From Oscillospiraceae bacterium (lineage in GTDB: Bacteria > Bacillota > Clostridia > Oscillospirales > SIG627), in the NCBI GenBank assembly GCA_015065085.1, contig SVQW01000004.1:1-64000 (forward strand): 64,000 bases of DNA. Reading direction: 5' to 3'. Under the pieces are notes generated by a model. That model saw only the letters and a program-made list of their open reading frames with translations, had not been told where the DNA came from and made no database searches. The position numbers were made by a program, and so were the translations under genes. This document shows, piece after piece, positions 56,063 to 64,000 of this stretch; position 1 is the stretch's first letter; each line of letters starts with the position of its first letter.

Positions 56063-57131
56063 CGAAGGAATTTTTCAAAACGGAATATTCCGATTTTTTC
56101 ATGATATGTATATCTTCGGGAGTTATCTCCATACCGATAACCGATTCGGGTTCTGCGGCTTTTGTGGAATGAATCATCCACTTCACACCCGAAACATTAA
56201 CTATCATTTCGTAATGAACACCTTTGAATGTGGTGGTCTCCACAACGCCTGTCATGATATTATCACTTTTTTCTCTGATTTTAATATCCTCCGGGCGAAC
56301 AACCACGTCAACCGGCTCATTGGGCTCAAAGCCGCTGTCAACGCACTCGTACTCTCTGCCCATGAAGGACACACATCTGTCCTTTATCATGATACCGTCA
56401 ACTATATTGCTCTCACCTATGAAGCGGGCAACAAAGGCGTTTTTGGGCTCATTATATATATCCTGAGGCGAACCTATCTGCTGAATTGTTCCCTTATCCA
56501 TTACCACAACGGTGTCCGACATTGTCAAAGCCTCTTCCTGGTCGTGGGTTACGTATACAAAGGTAATATTCAGCTGTTGCTGCATCTTTTTAAGTTCAAT
56601 CTGCATTTCCTTGCGCAGTTTAAGGTCAAGAGCTCCCAAGGGCTCATCCAGAAGCAATACACGCGGATAATTCACAACCGCACGCGCTATGGCAACACGC
56701 TGTTGCTGACCGCCCGAAAGCTGTGTGATTTTACGCTTCTGATAACCTGCAAGATCCACAAAATCAAGCGCAGAAAAAACCCTGCTGGATATTTCTTCTT
56801 TCGGGATTTTATTAATGCGCAGACCGAATGCGATATTATCATATACATTCAAGTTCGGGAAAAGCGCATAACGCTGAAAAACAGTATTCACCTGACGTTT
56901 ATACGCAGGTAAATCATTGATTTTCGCTCCGTCAAAATAAACATCGCCTTCATCCGGCTCGGCAAAACCGCCTATTATACGAAGTGTAGTGGTTTTTCCG
57001 CAGCCCGAAGGACCAAGCAGAGTCACAAATTCCTTATCTTTAATATCGAGATTGATGCCTTTCAATACAGGTTCACCATCATAATTGACAACTATATTTT
57101 TAAGCTCAATTATGTTGCGAGTTTCGGACAT
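56025..57131 (-). CDS. potA: Polyamine ABC transporter ATP-binding protein
   Basis: The 368-residue ATPase has Walker A GPSGCGKT, the signature QLSGGQQQR, Walker B VLLLDEP, the Q-loop in VFQRYALFP and a C-terminal OB-like TOBE domain (about 270-350) as in PotA. It energises polyamine uptake by PotBCD. GGGGGT lies in front of the start and the promoter is consensus, so it is first in a potABCD operon. A polyamine-regulated control element is not visible. Confidence 0.92.
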   Translation of the reverse strand: MSETRNIIELKNIVVNYDGEPVLKGINLDIKDKEFVTLLGPSGCGKTTTLRIIGGFAEPDEGDVYFDGAKINDLPAYKRQVNTVFQRYALFPNLNVYDNIAFGLRINKIPKEEISSRVFSALDFVDLAGYQKRKITQLSGGQQQRVAIARAVVNYPRVLLLDEPLGALDLKLRKEMQIELKKMQQQLNITFVYVTHDQEEALTMSDTVVVMDKGTIQQIGSPQDIYNEPKNAFVARFIGESNIVDGIMIKDRCVSFMGREYECVDSGFEPNEPVDVVVRPEDIKIREKSDNIMTGVVETTTFKGVHYEMIVNVSGVKWMIHSTKAAEPESVIGMEITPEDIHIMKKSEYSVLKNSFDENGGETESEKV

Positions 57132-57205
57132 CTATCTACCCCCAATCCGTTCATTTAAAATTACTGTAAAACACAGTCTTGCAAAGGACATATTTTACGT
57201 GATAT

Positions 57206-57234
57206 ATAATAGATTATTTTTCACTAAAAGTCAA
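57206..57234 (-). promoter_or_regulatory. Promoter of the potABCD operon
   Basis: Minus-strand TTGACT (57234-57229), 17 bp, TATTAT (57211-57206), giving a leader of about 70 nt. Confidence 0.75.
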
Positions 57235-57496
57235 TAGTTTTATAAAAAATTAAATATAATTTTTATTTTATTTCCGCAAAGCACGGCAGCGGTAAATATA
57301 TCATAATTGCACTCGTTCACAAAAACGCATACATTCGTTGTGAATTGGAATATTAATTAACAACAGCGTTTTCACGACTTTGCATATCTTTTGTTACAAT
57401 TATTCATTTTTTACACGTTTTTTACCCTAAAATCGCTTTTTTGGAGGCAAAAATGTGAATTTTTGAAGTATCTATTTGCAATTTCATCAAAACAAC
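57235..57496. other. Intergenic region between pot and ntp operons
   Basis: AT-rich DNA with no credible gene. At 57443-57458 a strong ribosome site GGAGG is followed after five bases by ATG and at once by TGA, a start-stop pair that may be chance or a regulatory ribosome stall. Nothing else stands out. Confidence 0.45.
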
Positions 57497-57525
57497 TTGC
57501 AAATTCATTCCATATATGGTATAAT
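57497..57525 (+). promoter_or_regulatory. Promoter of the V-type ATPase operon
   Basis: TTGCAA (57497-57502), 17 bp, TATAAT (57520-57525); the ribosome site GGGAGG follows about 30 nt later before the first gene. Confidence 0.75.
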
Positions 57526-57567
57526 GTAAAATGATAAATTTATAACAATCTCATCGGGAGGTAATCA

Positions 57568-57876
57568 ATGTCTGTTTTTGCCGTAAACGAAATCAGAAAA
57601 GCGGAGGAAGAGGCGCGCAAAATAAAAGAAGCTGCCGCTTCCCAAAGCAAAACCATACTTTCGGATGCCGTTTCGGACGGCGAAGAATTTCTCAAAAGAG
57701 CGTTAAATGCATCCGCACAAAAAGCCGGTGAAATAATGGCGGATTGCAATAATAAAATCAAGAACATTTCCGATCTCTCGCAAAAGTCCGTATCACAAAA
57801 AGTACAGGACTTAAAAAACACCACCAAAGATAAAATCCCCGAGGCGGTAAAATATATTATTGAAAGCATTATCTGA
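57568..57876 (+). CDS. ntpF: V-type ATPase peripheral stalk subunit (NtpF/H-like)
   Basis: The 102-residue hydrophilic protein is almost wholly helical and rich in Ala, Lys, Glu and Ser, with a heptad pattern (EIRKAEEEARKIKEAA) typical of the stalk subunit that pairs with NtpE in a coiled coil. Position first in the operon matches ntpF of Enterococcus hirae. Ribosome site GGGAGG eight nt upstream. Confidence 0.8.
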   Translation: MSVFAVNEIRKAEEEARKIKEAAASQSKTILSDAVSDGEEFLKRALNASAQKAGEIMADCNNKIKNISDLSQKSVSQKVQDLKNTTKDKIPEAVKYIIESII

Positions 57877-57910
57877 CACTGCCTGTACGGATTGGAGTTG
57901 ATAAACTTAG

Positions 57911-59866
57911 ATGGCAATACTCAAAATGAAAAAGCTGTCTCTGATTGTTCCGCGTGAGGATACATCAAAGGTAATAAAAGAACTGATGTGGCTTCAATGC
58001 GTGGAAATAATTCAGCAGGAACCTGACGGACAGCTGAGTGCCCCTCCTCCGGACGAGGGTGCCTCATACACAGTGCGCCGCATGGACAAGCTCAAAACGG
58101 CGTTGGATACAATAGGAAAATACAGAAGCAAAAAAGGTCTTTTTTCTGCAGGAGAGGAAATTACCCGCAACCGGTTTGAAGATATAGGACAAAAAGCGGA
58201 CGAAATATACGATTCGGCAAATAAAGTGCTTGACGTAAAAGACAAAACCGCAAAAACAAAAAATGAGATTAACACGCTGTATTCCTATATTTATCAACTT
58301 GAGCCGTGGAAAAATCACGATTTACGTCTTGATACGGTGCATACAGCTTCAGCGGAAATACTACGTGGCACGCTACCTCTTTCGTACCCGCTCGAAAAGC
58401 TGACCGAGCTTGAGGATTCAGACTTGTTTTTCGCAGAACAGGTCAGCCGTGACCGTGAACAGCAATATATTGTTGTCTACCATTTAAAGAAGGACATTGA
58501 AAAGGTAAATAACATTCTTAATTCGTCCGGGTTTGCAAAAACAGTGTTTCCCGTTACCGACGGAACGGCAGTTGAAATTTCAGACAGAATTGAAAAGAGA
58601 ATTTCAGCTCTGAAAACAGAGCTTGAAGCTATGGACAGCCGTTTAAAAGAGCTTGCCGCACACGCAGAGGATTTTGAAAAGCTTTACGACTATGAAAATT
58701 CTCATCTGAATATTTACACTACTGCCGACCATTCGCTTTCAACTGCTTCCACCTCCGTCATCAGCGGATGGATACCCGAGGAAAGTGTTGAAAAATTTAA
58801 AAAGGCGCTCGAAAAATACACCTGTTATTATGAGCTTGATGACCCTTCCGAGGACGAAAAACCCCCGGTGGAACTGAAAAACGGAAAATTCGCCTCAGCT
58901 TTCGAGGGGCTGATAGGTCTTTACTCCTATCCTGATTATTACGGTTATGACCCATTGAAATACATGTCGGTATTTTACTGCATAATTTTCGGTATGATGC
59001 TGGCGGACTTTGTATACGGTGTTCTTCTTACGGTGGGATGCCTTGCCGCTATCAAGCTCATGAAACCGGGAAAGTCTATGAAAGCATTCCTTACAATGTT
59101 TGCCTGGAGCGGTGTTTCGACAGCCATCGCAGGGCTTTTGTTCGGAAGCATAATGGGTGATTTACCCTCTTCATTCTCGACCAACATGCTGGGGGGTCCT
59201 GCCATAAACACAGCTATCTGGTTTGACCCGACAAAAAATCCCATGGCGCTTTTGTATGTTTCGTTTGCTCTGGGCGGTATACATCTGCTGTGGGGTATGG
59301 GCCTCAAAGCGTATATGCTGTTCAGGAACGGCAAATGGGTGGATGCGGTATGTGATATTTTCACGTGGTATCTGTTATTTGCGGGTATAGGAGTATTCGC
59401 CGCAGGTGCACTGCTTTCAATACCTATTGTTTTCGAGGCAGGAAAATGGATGACTATACTTGGTGTTGCTTCCATTATACTGACCCAAGGCAGAGCGGAA
59501 AAGAACATAATCATGAAGCTTCTCAAGGGGATTATGGGGCTTTATGACATAGTAAATTACGTTTCCGACCTGTTGTCATACTCGCGCATACTGGCTCTGG
59601 GTCTTGCCACTGCGGTGGTTTCCAGCGTTATAAACATTATGGCGACCCTTGCGGGACCGTCAGTTATAGGCTTTATAATGTTTGTCCTTATACTGGCGCT
59701 CGGTCACGCACTGAACATTGCTCTCAATGTACTGGGAAGCTTTGTTCACGCAAGCAGACTGCAGTATATTGAATTTTTCGGCAAATTCTACGAAGACGGA
59801 GGAAAACATTTTTCTCCCCTCAGCGTAGGTGCAAAATACACAAGAATTAATACGGAGGAAAACTAA
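57911..59866 (+). CDS. ntpI: V-type ATP synthase subunit I
   Basis: The 651-residue membrane subunit has a cytoplasmic helical arm (1-320) with long coiled coils, then seven or eight transmembrane helices (about 340-630) including the ion-channel helix region with the essential Arg in LLSYSRILALGLA. It forms the stator half-channels beside the K-ring. An in-frame TAG sits directly before the ATG, so the start is unambiguous even though the GGAG site is 13 nt away. It ends one codon from ntpK (ATG follows the stop at once). Confidence 0.92.
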   Translation: MAILKMKKLSLIVPREDTSKVIKELMWLQCVEIIQQEPDGQLSAPPPDEGASYTVRRMDKLKTALDTIGKYRSKKGLFSAGEEITRNRFEDIGQKADEIYDSANKVLDVKDKTAKTKNEINTLYSYIYQLEPWKNHDLRLDTVHTASAEILRGTLPLSYPLEKLTELEDSDLFFAEQVSRDREQQYIVVYHLKKDIEKVNNILNSSGFAKTVFPVTDGTAVEISDRIEKRISALKTELEAMDSRLKELAAHAEDFEKLYDYENSHLNIYTTADHSLSTASTSVISGWIPEESVEKFKKALEKYTCYYELDDPSEDEKPPVELKNGKFASAFEGLIGLYSYPDYYGYDPLKYMSVFYCIIFGMMLADFVYGVLLTVGCLAAIKLMKPGKSMKAFLTMFAWSGVSTAIAGLLFGSIMGDLPSSFSTNMLGGPAINTAIWFDPTKNPMALLYVSFALGGIHLLWGMGLKAYMLFRNGKWVDAVCDIFTWYLLFAGIGVFAAGALLSIPIVFEAGKWMTILGVASIILTQGRAEKNIIMKLLKGIMGLYDIVNYVSDLLSYSRILALGLATAVVSSVINIMATLAGPSVIGFIMFVLILALGHALNIALNVLGSFVHASRLQYIEFFGKFYEDGGKHFSPLSVGAKYTRINTEEN

Positions 59867-60358
<492 letters not shown>

Positions 60359-60373
60359 ACCAAGGTGATTGTA

Positions 60374-60973
60374 ATGAACGATATAAAAAACATTACTGAC
60401 AGAATTATTTCCGATGCAAAAGCGTATGCCGACGAAGTGATAAATTCGGCAAAAGCTCAGGCAGAGGAAATACTTGACGAATATAAGAAAAAATCAGATA
60501 AGCTTGTAACCTCCGAGCATCTCAAGGCTCAGCATACTGCCGCAGATATGGTTTCCCGCACCGAAAGCGCACAGAAAATGCTTGAGCGCAACGCACTGCT
60601 TAATGCAAAGTGCGAAATAATCGACGAGGTTTTTGAGCGTGCCCTCAAAGAGCTGACACAACTCAGCGCCGAAAAATATACCGTACTGTTGACAAGCATT
60701 TTTGAAAAAGCGGATATTTCGGAAAGCTGTGTTATTTGCATGAATCAAAAGGACCTTGGCACCGTTGGAAATTCTTTTTTGGAAAAAGCCAAGGAAATAA
60801 TGCTTGGAAAGTATGCCGACAGCAGTGTAATACTGTCCGATGTACCTGCGAAAATAAGCGGAGGCTTCATTGTCAAGAGCGGTAATATTGAATACAACTG
60901 TTCTCTGGAAAACTGTCTTGCCGATTTCCGCAAGAGCCATGAGAACGACATACTGAAGCTTTTATTCAACTAA
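60374..60973 (+). CDS. ntpE: V-type ATP synthase subunit E
   Basis: The 199-residue protein has a long N-terminal coiled coil (residues 5-95, Ala/Glu/Lys-rich) and a globular C-terminal domain, the E-subunit layout that pairs with NtpF in the peripheral stalk. The ATG at 60374 is preferred because AAGGTG lies six nt before it; the GTG three codons earlier overlaps this site. It follows ntpK by 15 nt. Confidence 0.85.
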   Translation: MNDIKNITDRIISDAKAYADEVINSAKAQAEEILDEYKKKSDKLVTSEHLKAQHTAADMVSRTESAQKMLERNALLNAKCEIIDEVFERALKELTQLSAEKYTVLLTSIFEKADISESCVICMNQKDLGTVGNSFLEKAKEIMLGKYADSSVILSDVPAKISGGFIVKSGNIEYNCSLENCLADFRKSHENDILKLLFN

Positions 60974-60994
60974 AACACGAAAGGCGTGGAACAT

Positions 60995-61993
60995 TTGAAT
61001 ACAAAAAAAACGGCGGATACCGATTACCTGTACGCCGCCGCGCGCATACGTGCTGTTGAAGCGGCGGATGTGCTGGGCGAAAAAAACGAAAAGATGCTCA
61101 ATGCTTCGGATTTTTCCGAGGCTTGCGAAATTTTCCGTTCAGGCAACACACAGGATATAAATTCAGGAAACTATCAGCTCATGCTTGACGAGGAATTGGT
61201 AAAAACCTATGATTTTGTAACCTCAATGATTGGTGACACCCCAATCGTTTCAATATTCAAGTACCCTTACGACTGCAACAATCTGAAGCTGGCAATCAAA
61301 GGTGAAATGTGCTCACGTGATTGCTCCGATTTATATTATTCCTTCGGAACCGTGAGTGTACAGGAGCTTTTAAAAGCCATAAGAGAACGCGACTTTTCCG
61401 TTTTTCCGGAAAGCATGGCTCGAGCAGCATTTGAAGCAATCGAAATTATCCCGAAAAATCCCGACCCCCAGATAATAGACATTTTACTTGACAAGGCATG
61501 CCTTGAAGATATGACGGAGTCAGCGCGTGAATTCGGATGTGAGTATCTCACCGACATTATAAAAACAAAAACCGATTCGTACAATATCCTCAGCTTTATA
61601 CGATGTTCACGCATGAAAAAAAGTGCACTGTTCTACAAAAAGCTGACGGTAGACGGCGGAAAAACGTCTTCTGAATCACTTCATGATGCATATGACGGCG
61701 GTCTTGCGGCACTGGCAGATGTTTTGAAAATGACACCCTATTCCGATATTTCCGAATGCATTGAACGGCATCTCAGCCAGCCCGAGCCGGGATTCTTTGC
61801 ATCCATCGAGCGGAGCATGGAGAACCTTTATACCTCGCGTGTGGATGAAGTGAAGTTTATTTCCTTTGGTCCCGAAATACCAATAAGCTACATCATCAAC
61901 TGCGAAAAAAACATTAAAAACGCAGGTATAATCCTTGCCGGAAAAAGTGCCGGTCTTGACGCCAATACCATACGCGGGAGGCTGAGAATATGA
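60995..61993 (+). CDS. ntpC: V-type ATP synthase subunit C (d-type)
   Basis: The 332-residue protein of helical bundles couples the central shaft to the K-ring. Recognisable parts are YLYAAARIRAVE at the start, FKYPYDCNNLKLAIKG and the end ISYIINCEKNIKNAGIILAG, which fits the C/d subunit family. The TTG at 60995 is chosen since AAAGG lies nine nt upstream; the GTG at 60986 is too close to it. Its stop overlaps the next ATG. Confidence 0.85.
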   Translation: MNTKKTADTDYLYAAARIRAVEAADVLGEKNEKMLNASDFSEACEIFRSGNTQDINSGNYQLMLDEELVKTYDFVTSMIGDTPIVSIFKYPYDCNNLKLAIKGEMCSRDCSDLYYSFGTVSVQELLKAIRERDFSVFPESMARAAFEAIEIIPKNPDPQIIDILLDKACLEDMTESAREFGCEYLTDIIKTKTDSYNILSFIRCSRMKKSALFYKKLTVDGGKTSSESLHDAYDGGLAALADVLKMTPYSDISECIERHLSQPEPGFFASIERSMENLYTSRVDEVKFISFGPEIPISYIINCEKNIKNAGIILAGKSAGLDANTIRGRLRI

Positions 61994-62319
61994 GTGAAAA
62001 ATTGTCCTGTGCCGTAATCGGTGCAAAAAGCAGTGTTTTCGGCTTTACCGCAGTAGGCTTCGAGGTGTTTTACGCCGACGACGCACACAGCTGTGAAAAG
62101 ACACTGAATCAGTTGGTTTCTTCACAGGCATACGCAGTAATTTATATAACCGAAACTCTGGCAGAAAAAATCAGTGCAAAGCTGGAAGACTACTCTTCCC
62201 TGCCGCTTCCTGCCATAATCCCTATTCCCGATAAGGGCGCAAATGGATTCGGCATAAAGAATATCAAAAAATCCGTTGAGCGTGCCGTAGGCTCGGATAT
62301 ATTGTTCAAAGACAAATAA
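61990..62319 (+). CDS. ntpG: V-type ATP synthase subunit F (NtpG)
   Basis: The 109-residue Rossmann-like protein begins SCAVIGAKSSVFGFTAVG, typical for the F subunit, named NtpG in enterococci, which binds the rotor shaft. It ends in a basic helix IKKSVERAVGSD. The ATGA overlap with ntpC shows coupling, and ntpA starts 13 nt after its stop behind AAGGAG. Confidence 0.88.
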   Translation: MSEKLSCAVIGAKSSVFGFTAVGFEVFYADDAHSCEKTLNQLVSSQAYAVIYITETLAEKISAKLEDYSSLPLPAIIPIPDKGANGFGIKNIKKSVERAVGSDILFKDK

Positions 62320-62332
62320 GGAGAACATATAA

Positions 62333-64000
62333 ATGCAGAAAATTACAGGAAAGATCGTCAAGGTTTCCGGACCTCTCGTTGTTGCGGAAAACATGCGTAA
62401 CGCAAATATGTTTGACGTAGTTCGTGTAGGTGACAAGGAACTCATCGGCGAAATAATAGAAATGCGCGGCGACAAAGCTTCAATTCAGGTCTATGAAGAA
62501 ACCGCCGGCATAGGTCCGGGCGACACGGTGTATTCCACAGGTGCACCTCTGTCGGTAGAGTTGGGTCCCGGACTTCTTACCAACATTTACGACGGAATAC
62601 AGCGTCCGTTGGAAACAATACGCATCAAGGCAGGTTCAAACCTTCCGAGAGGTGTGGACGAGCCAGCTCTTTCAAGAGAAAGTGTATGGCACTTTGTTCC
62701 ATCTGTGAAACCGGGTGACAAAGTGAATGAGGGCGATATAATCGGTACGGTTCAGGAAACCGAAATTATTTCACATCGCATAATGATGCCCTTCAAATCA
62801 AGCGGCACTATCAAAGAAATTGCAGAGGGTGACTATACCGTTGATAAACCCGTCGGCAAGTATATAACCGCAGAGGGTACGGAAGAAAGCCTTTATATAA
62901 TGCAGAAATGGCCGGTAAGACGTCCCAGACCTTACGCTGAAAAGCTTCCGCCTGCCGAACCTATGATAACAGGTCAGCGCATCATTGACGCTTTATTCCC
63001 TATTGCAAAAGGCGGAACAGCTTGCGTTCCAGGTCCTTTCGGAAGCGGAAAAACCGTAATTCAGCATCAGCTTGCAAAGTGGAGCAACGTCGATATAGTT
63101 ATCTACATCGGATGTGGTGAGCGCGGAAACGAAATGACCGACGTTCTCCGCGAATTTCCCGAACTGGTTGACCCCCACACAGGTCATTCCCTTATGAAGC
63201 GTACTATTCTCATCGCCAACACATCGGATATGCCCGTCGCAGCGAGAGAAGCTTCCATATACACAGGTATAACCATTGCAGAATATTTCCGCGATATGGG
63301 TTATTCCGTAGCAGTAATCGCAGACTCCACCTCACGTTGGGCTGAAGCTCTCCGTGAAATGTCGGGAAGACTTGAGGAAATGCCGGGAGAAGAAGGCTAC
63401 CCCGCATATCTTACCTCACGTCTTGCACAGTTCTATGAACGTGCGGGCATGGTGGTATGTAAAGCAAGTCAGCGCCGTGTGGGCACTCTCACGGCAATTG
63501 GTGCTGTTTCTCCGCAGGGCGGTGACATTTCCGAGCCGGTTACTCAGGCAACACTTCGTATAGTTAAGGTGTTTTGGGGTCTGGAAGCCTCACTTGCTTA
63601 CCGCAGGCACTTCCCCGCTATAAACTGGTTGGTTTCTTACTCACTTTATAAAGACAGACTTGATCCCTGGTTCTCTGAAAATGTTGACAAGGAGTGGACA
63701 GCTACATCGGGTGAAGCGCTAAGAATCCTTCAGCTTGAAAGCGAGCTTGAAGAGATTGTAAAGCTTGTAGGTGTAGATGCACTTTCCGATTCCGACCGTC
63801 TCACACTTGAAGTAGCGCGCTCGGTGCGCGAGGACTTTTTACAGCAAAATGCATTCTCCGAGGAGGACGCGTTCACCTCACTGAAAAAGCAGTTTTTCAT
63901 GCTTAAGCTTATTCTCGAATTCAAGGCACGCGCAGAAAAAGCCATTGAAAACGGTGCGGATATAGACAAAATAGTTGCAATCCCTGCGGCAGAACGCATA
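62333..64000 (+). CDS. ntpA: V-type ATP synthase catalytic subunit A, cut by the window end
   Basis: 556 codons are visible of a protein that is usually about 590. The Walker A loop GPFGSGKT is at 234-241; the catalytic Glu region is [11 protein letters not shown], and [27 protein letters not shown] follows (as [16 protein letters not shown] plus [11 protein letters not shown]). An A-type insertion (bulge) of the catalytic subunit spans about residues 115-200. It hydrolyses or makes ATP in the A3B3 head. The order F-I-K-E-C-G-A equals that of the sodium V-ATPase operon of E. hirae, so ntpB and ntpD should follow past the edge. Confidence 0.93.
   Translation, partial: MQKITGKIVKVSGPLVVAENMRNANMFDVVRVGDKELIGEIIEMRGDKASIQVYEETAGIGPGDTVYSTGAPLSVELGPGLLTNIYDGIQRPLETIRIKAGSNLPRGVDEPALSRESVWHFVPSVKPGDKVNEGDIIGTVQETEIISHRIMMPFKSSGTIKEIAEGDYTVDKPVGKYITAEGTEESLYIMQKWPVRRPRPYAEKLPPAEPMITGQRIIDALFPIAKGGTACVPGPFGSGKTVIQHQLAKWSNVDIVIYIGCGERGNEMTDVLREFPELVDPHTGHSLMKRTILIANTSDMPVAAREASIYTGITIAEYFRDMGYSVAVIADSTSRWAEALREMSGRLEEMPGEEGYPAYLTSRLAQFYERAGMVVCKASQRRVGTLTAIGAVSPQGGDISEPVTQATLRIVKVFWGLEASLAYRRHFPAINWLVSYSLYKDRLDPWFSENVDKEWTATSGEALRILQLESELEEIVKLVGVDALSDSDRLTLEVARSVREDFLQQNAFSEEDAFTSLKKQFFMLKLILEFKARAEKAIENGADIDKIVAIPAAERI

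Overview
The window reads as chromosome of a moderately AT-rich Gram-positive Clostridia-type bacterium, probably an uncultured gut or rumen anaerobe. The support is indirect: sigma-A promoters with TTGACA/TATAAT boxes at 16-17 bp spacing, strong GGAGG-type ribosome sites, lipoprotein signals, an LTA-synthase-like enzyme, S-layer homology domains, a V-type ATPase in ntp order, and several glycan-degrading enzymes. No species can be named. There is no CRISPR array, rRNA, intact prophage or complete insertion sequence.

Layout. 0.3-1.7 kb: an orphan sugar-binding lipoprotein. 2.1-8.8 kb: a co-directional set with citramalate synthase, UDP-glucose 4-epimerase, a heterodimeric ABC exporter and a PAP2 phosphatase. 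8.8-19.1 kb: the most interesting block, four tightly packed genes (TerB-N/TerB-C protein, BREX-BrxD-like ATPase, Lhr-like SF2 helicase, and a 1679-residue multidomain SF1-like ATPase with a C-terminal nuclease-like domain). They sit behind their own promoter and end at a terminator whose 3' arm is also the ribosome site of the next small membrane protein gene. 19.6-21.0 kb: pyruvate kinase.

21-45 kb is a mosaic of sugar and small-molecule metabolism: GH127, GH95, GH172, FGGY kinase, TIM-barrel isomerase, tandem RhaM, PHP and amidohydrolase proteins, and a nitrilase-GDPD fusion. Mixed in are housekeeping genes (gnd with a LarA-like epimerase, nadA, mscS, lysA, glnA), tRNA-Glu and tRNA-Lys. 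Decay is visible as an XRE regulator remnant, a transposase-like N-terminal fragment, an AraC gene with a frameshift at an A7 tract and a roughly 250-bp MITE-like element.

45.7-51 kb: a purA-tcdA-SGNH-ThyX-like operon and an LTA-synthase-like gene. 51-53.2 kb: a secreted GH26-like protein with SLH repeats. 53.2-57.1 kb: potABCD polyamine importer operon. 57.5-64 kb: V-type ATPase operon (ntpF-I-K-E-C-G-A), with the A subunit running off the right edge. The K subunit keeps the residues that bind sodium in Enterococcus hirae NtpK, so the pump may be sodium-coupled.
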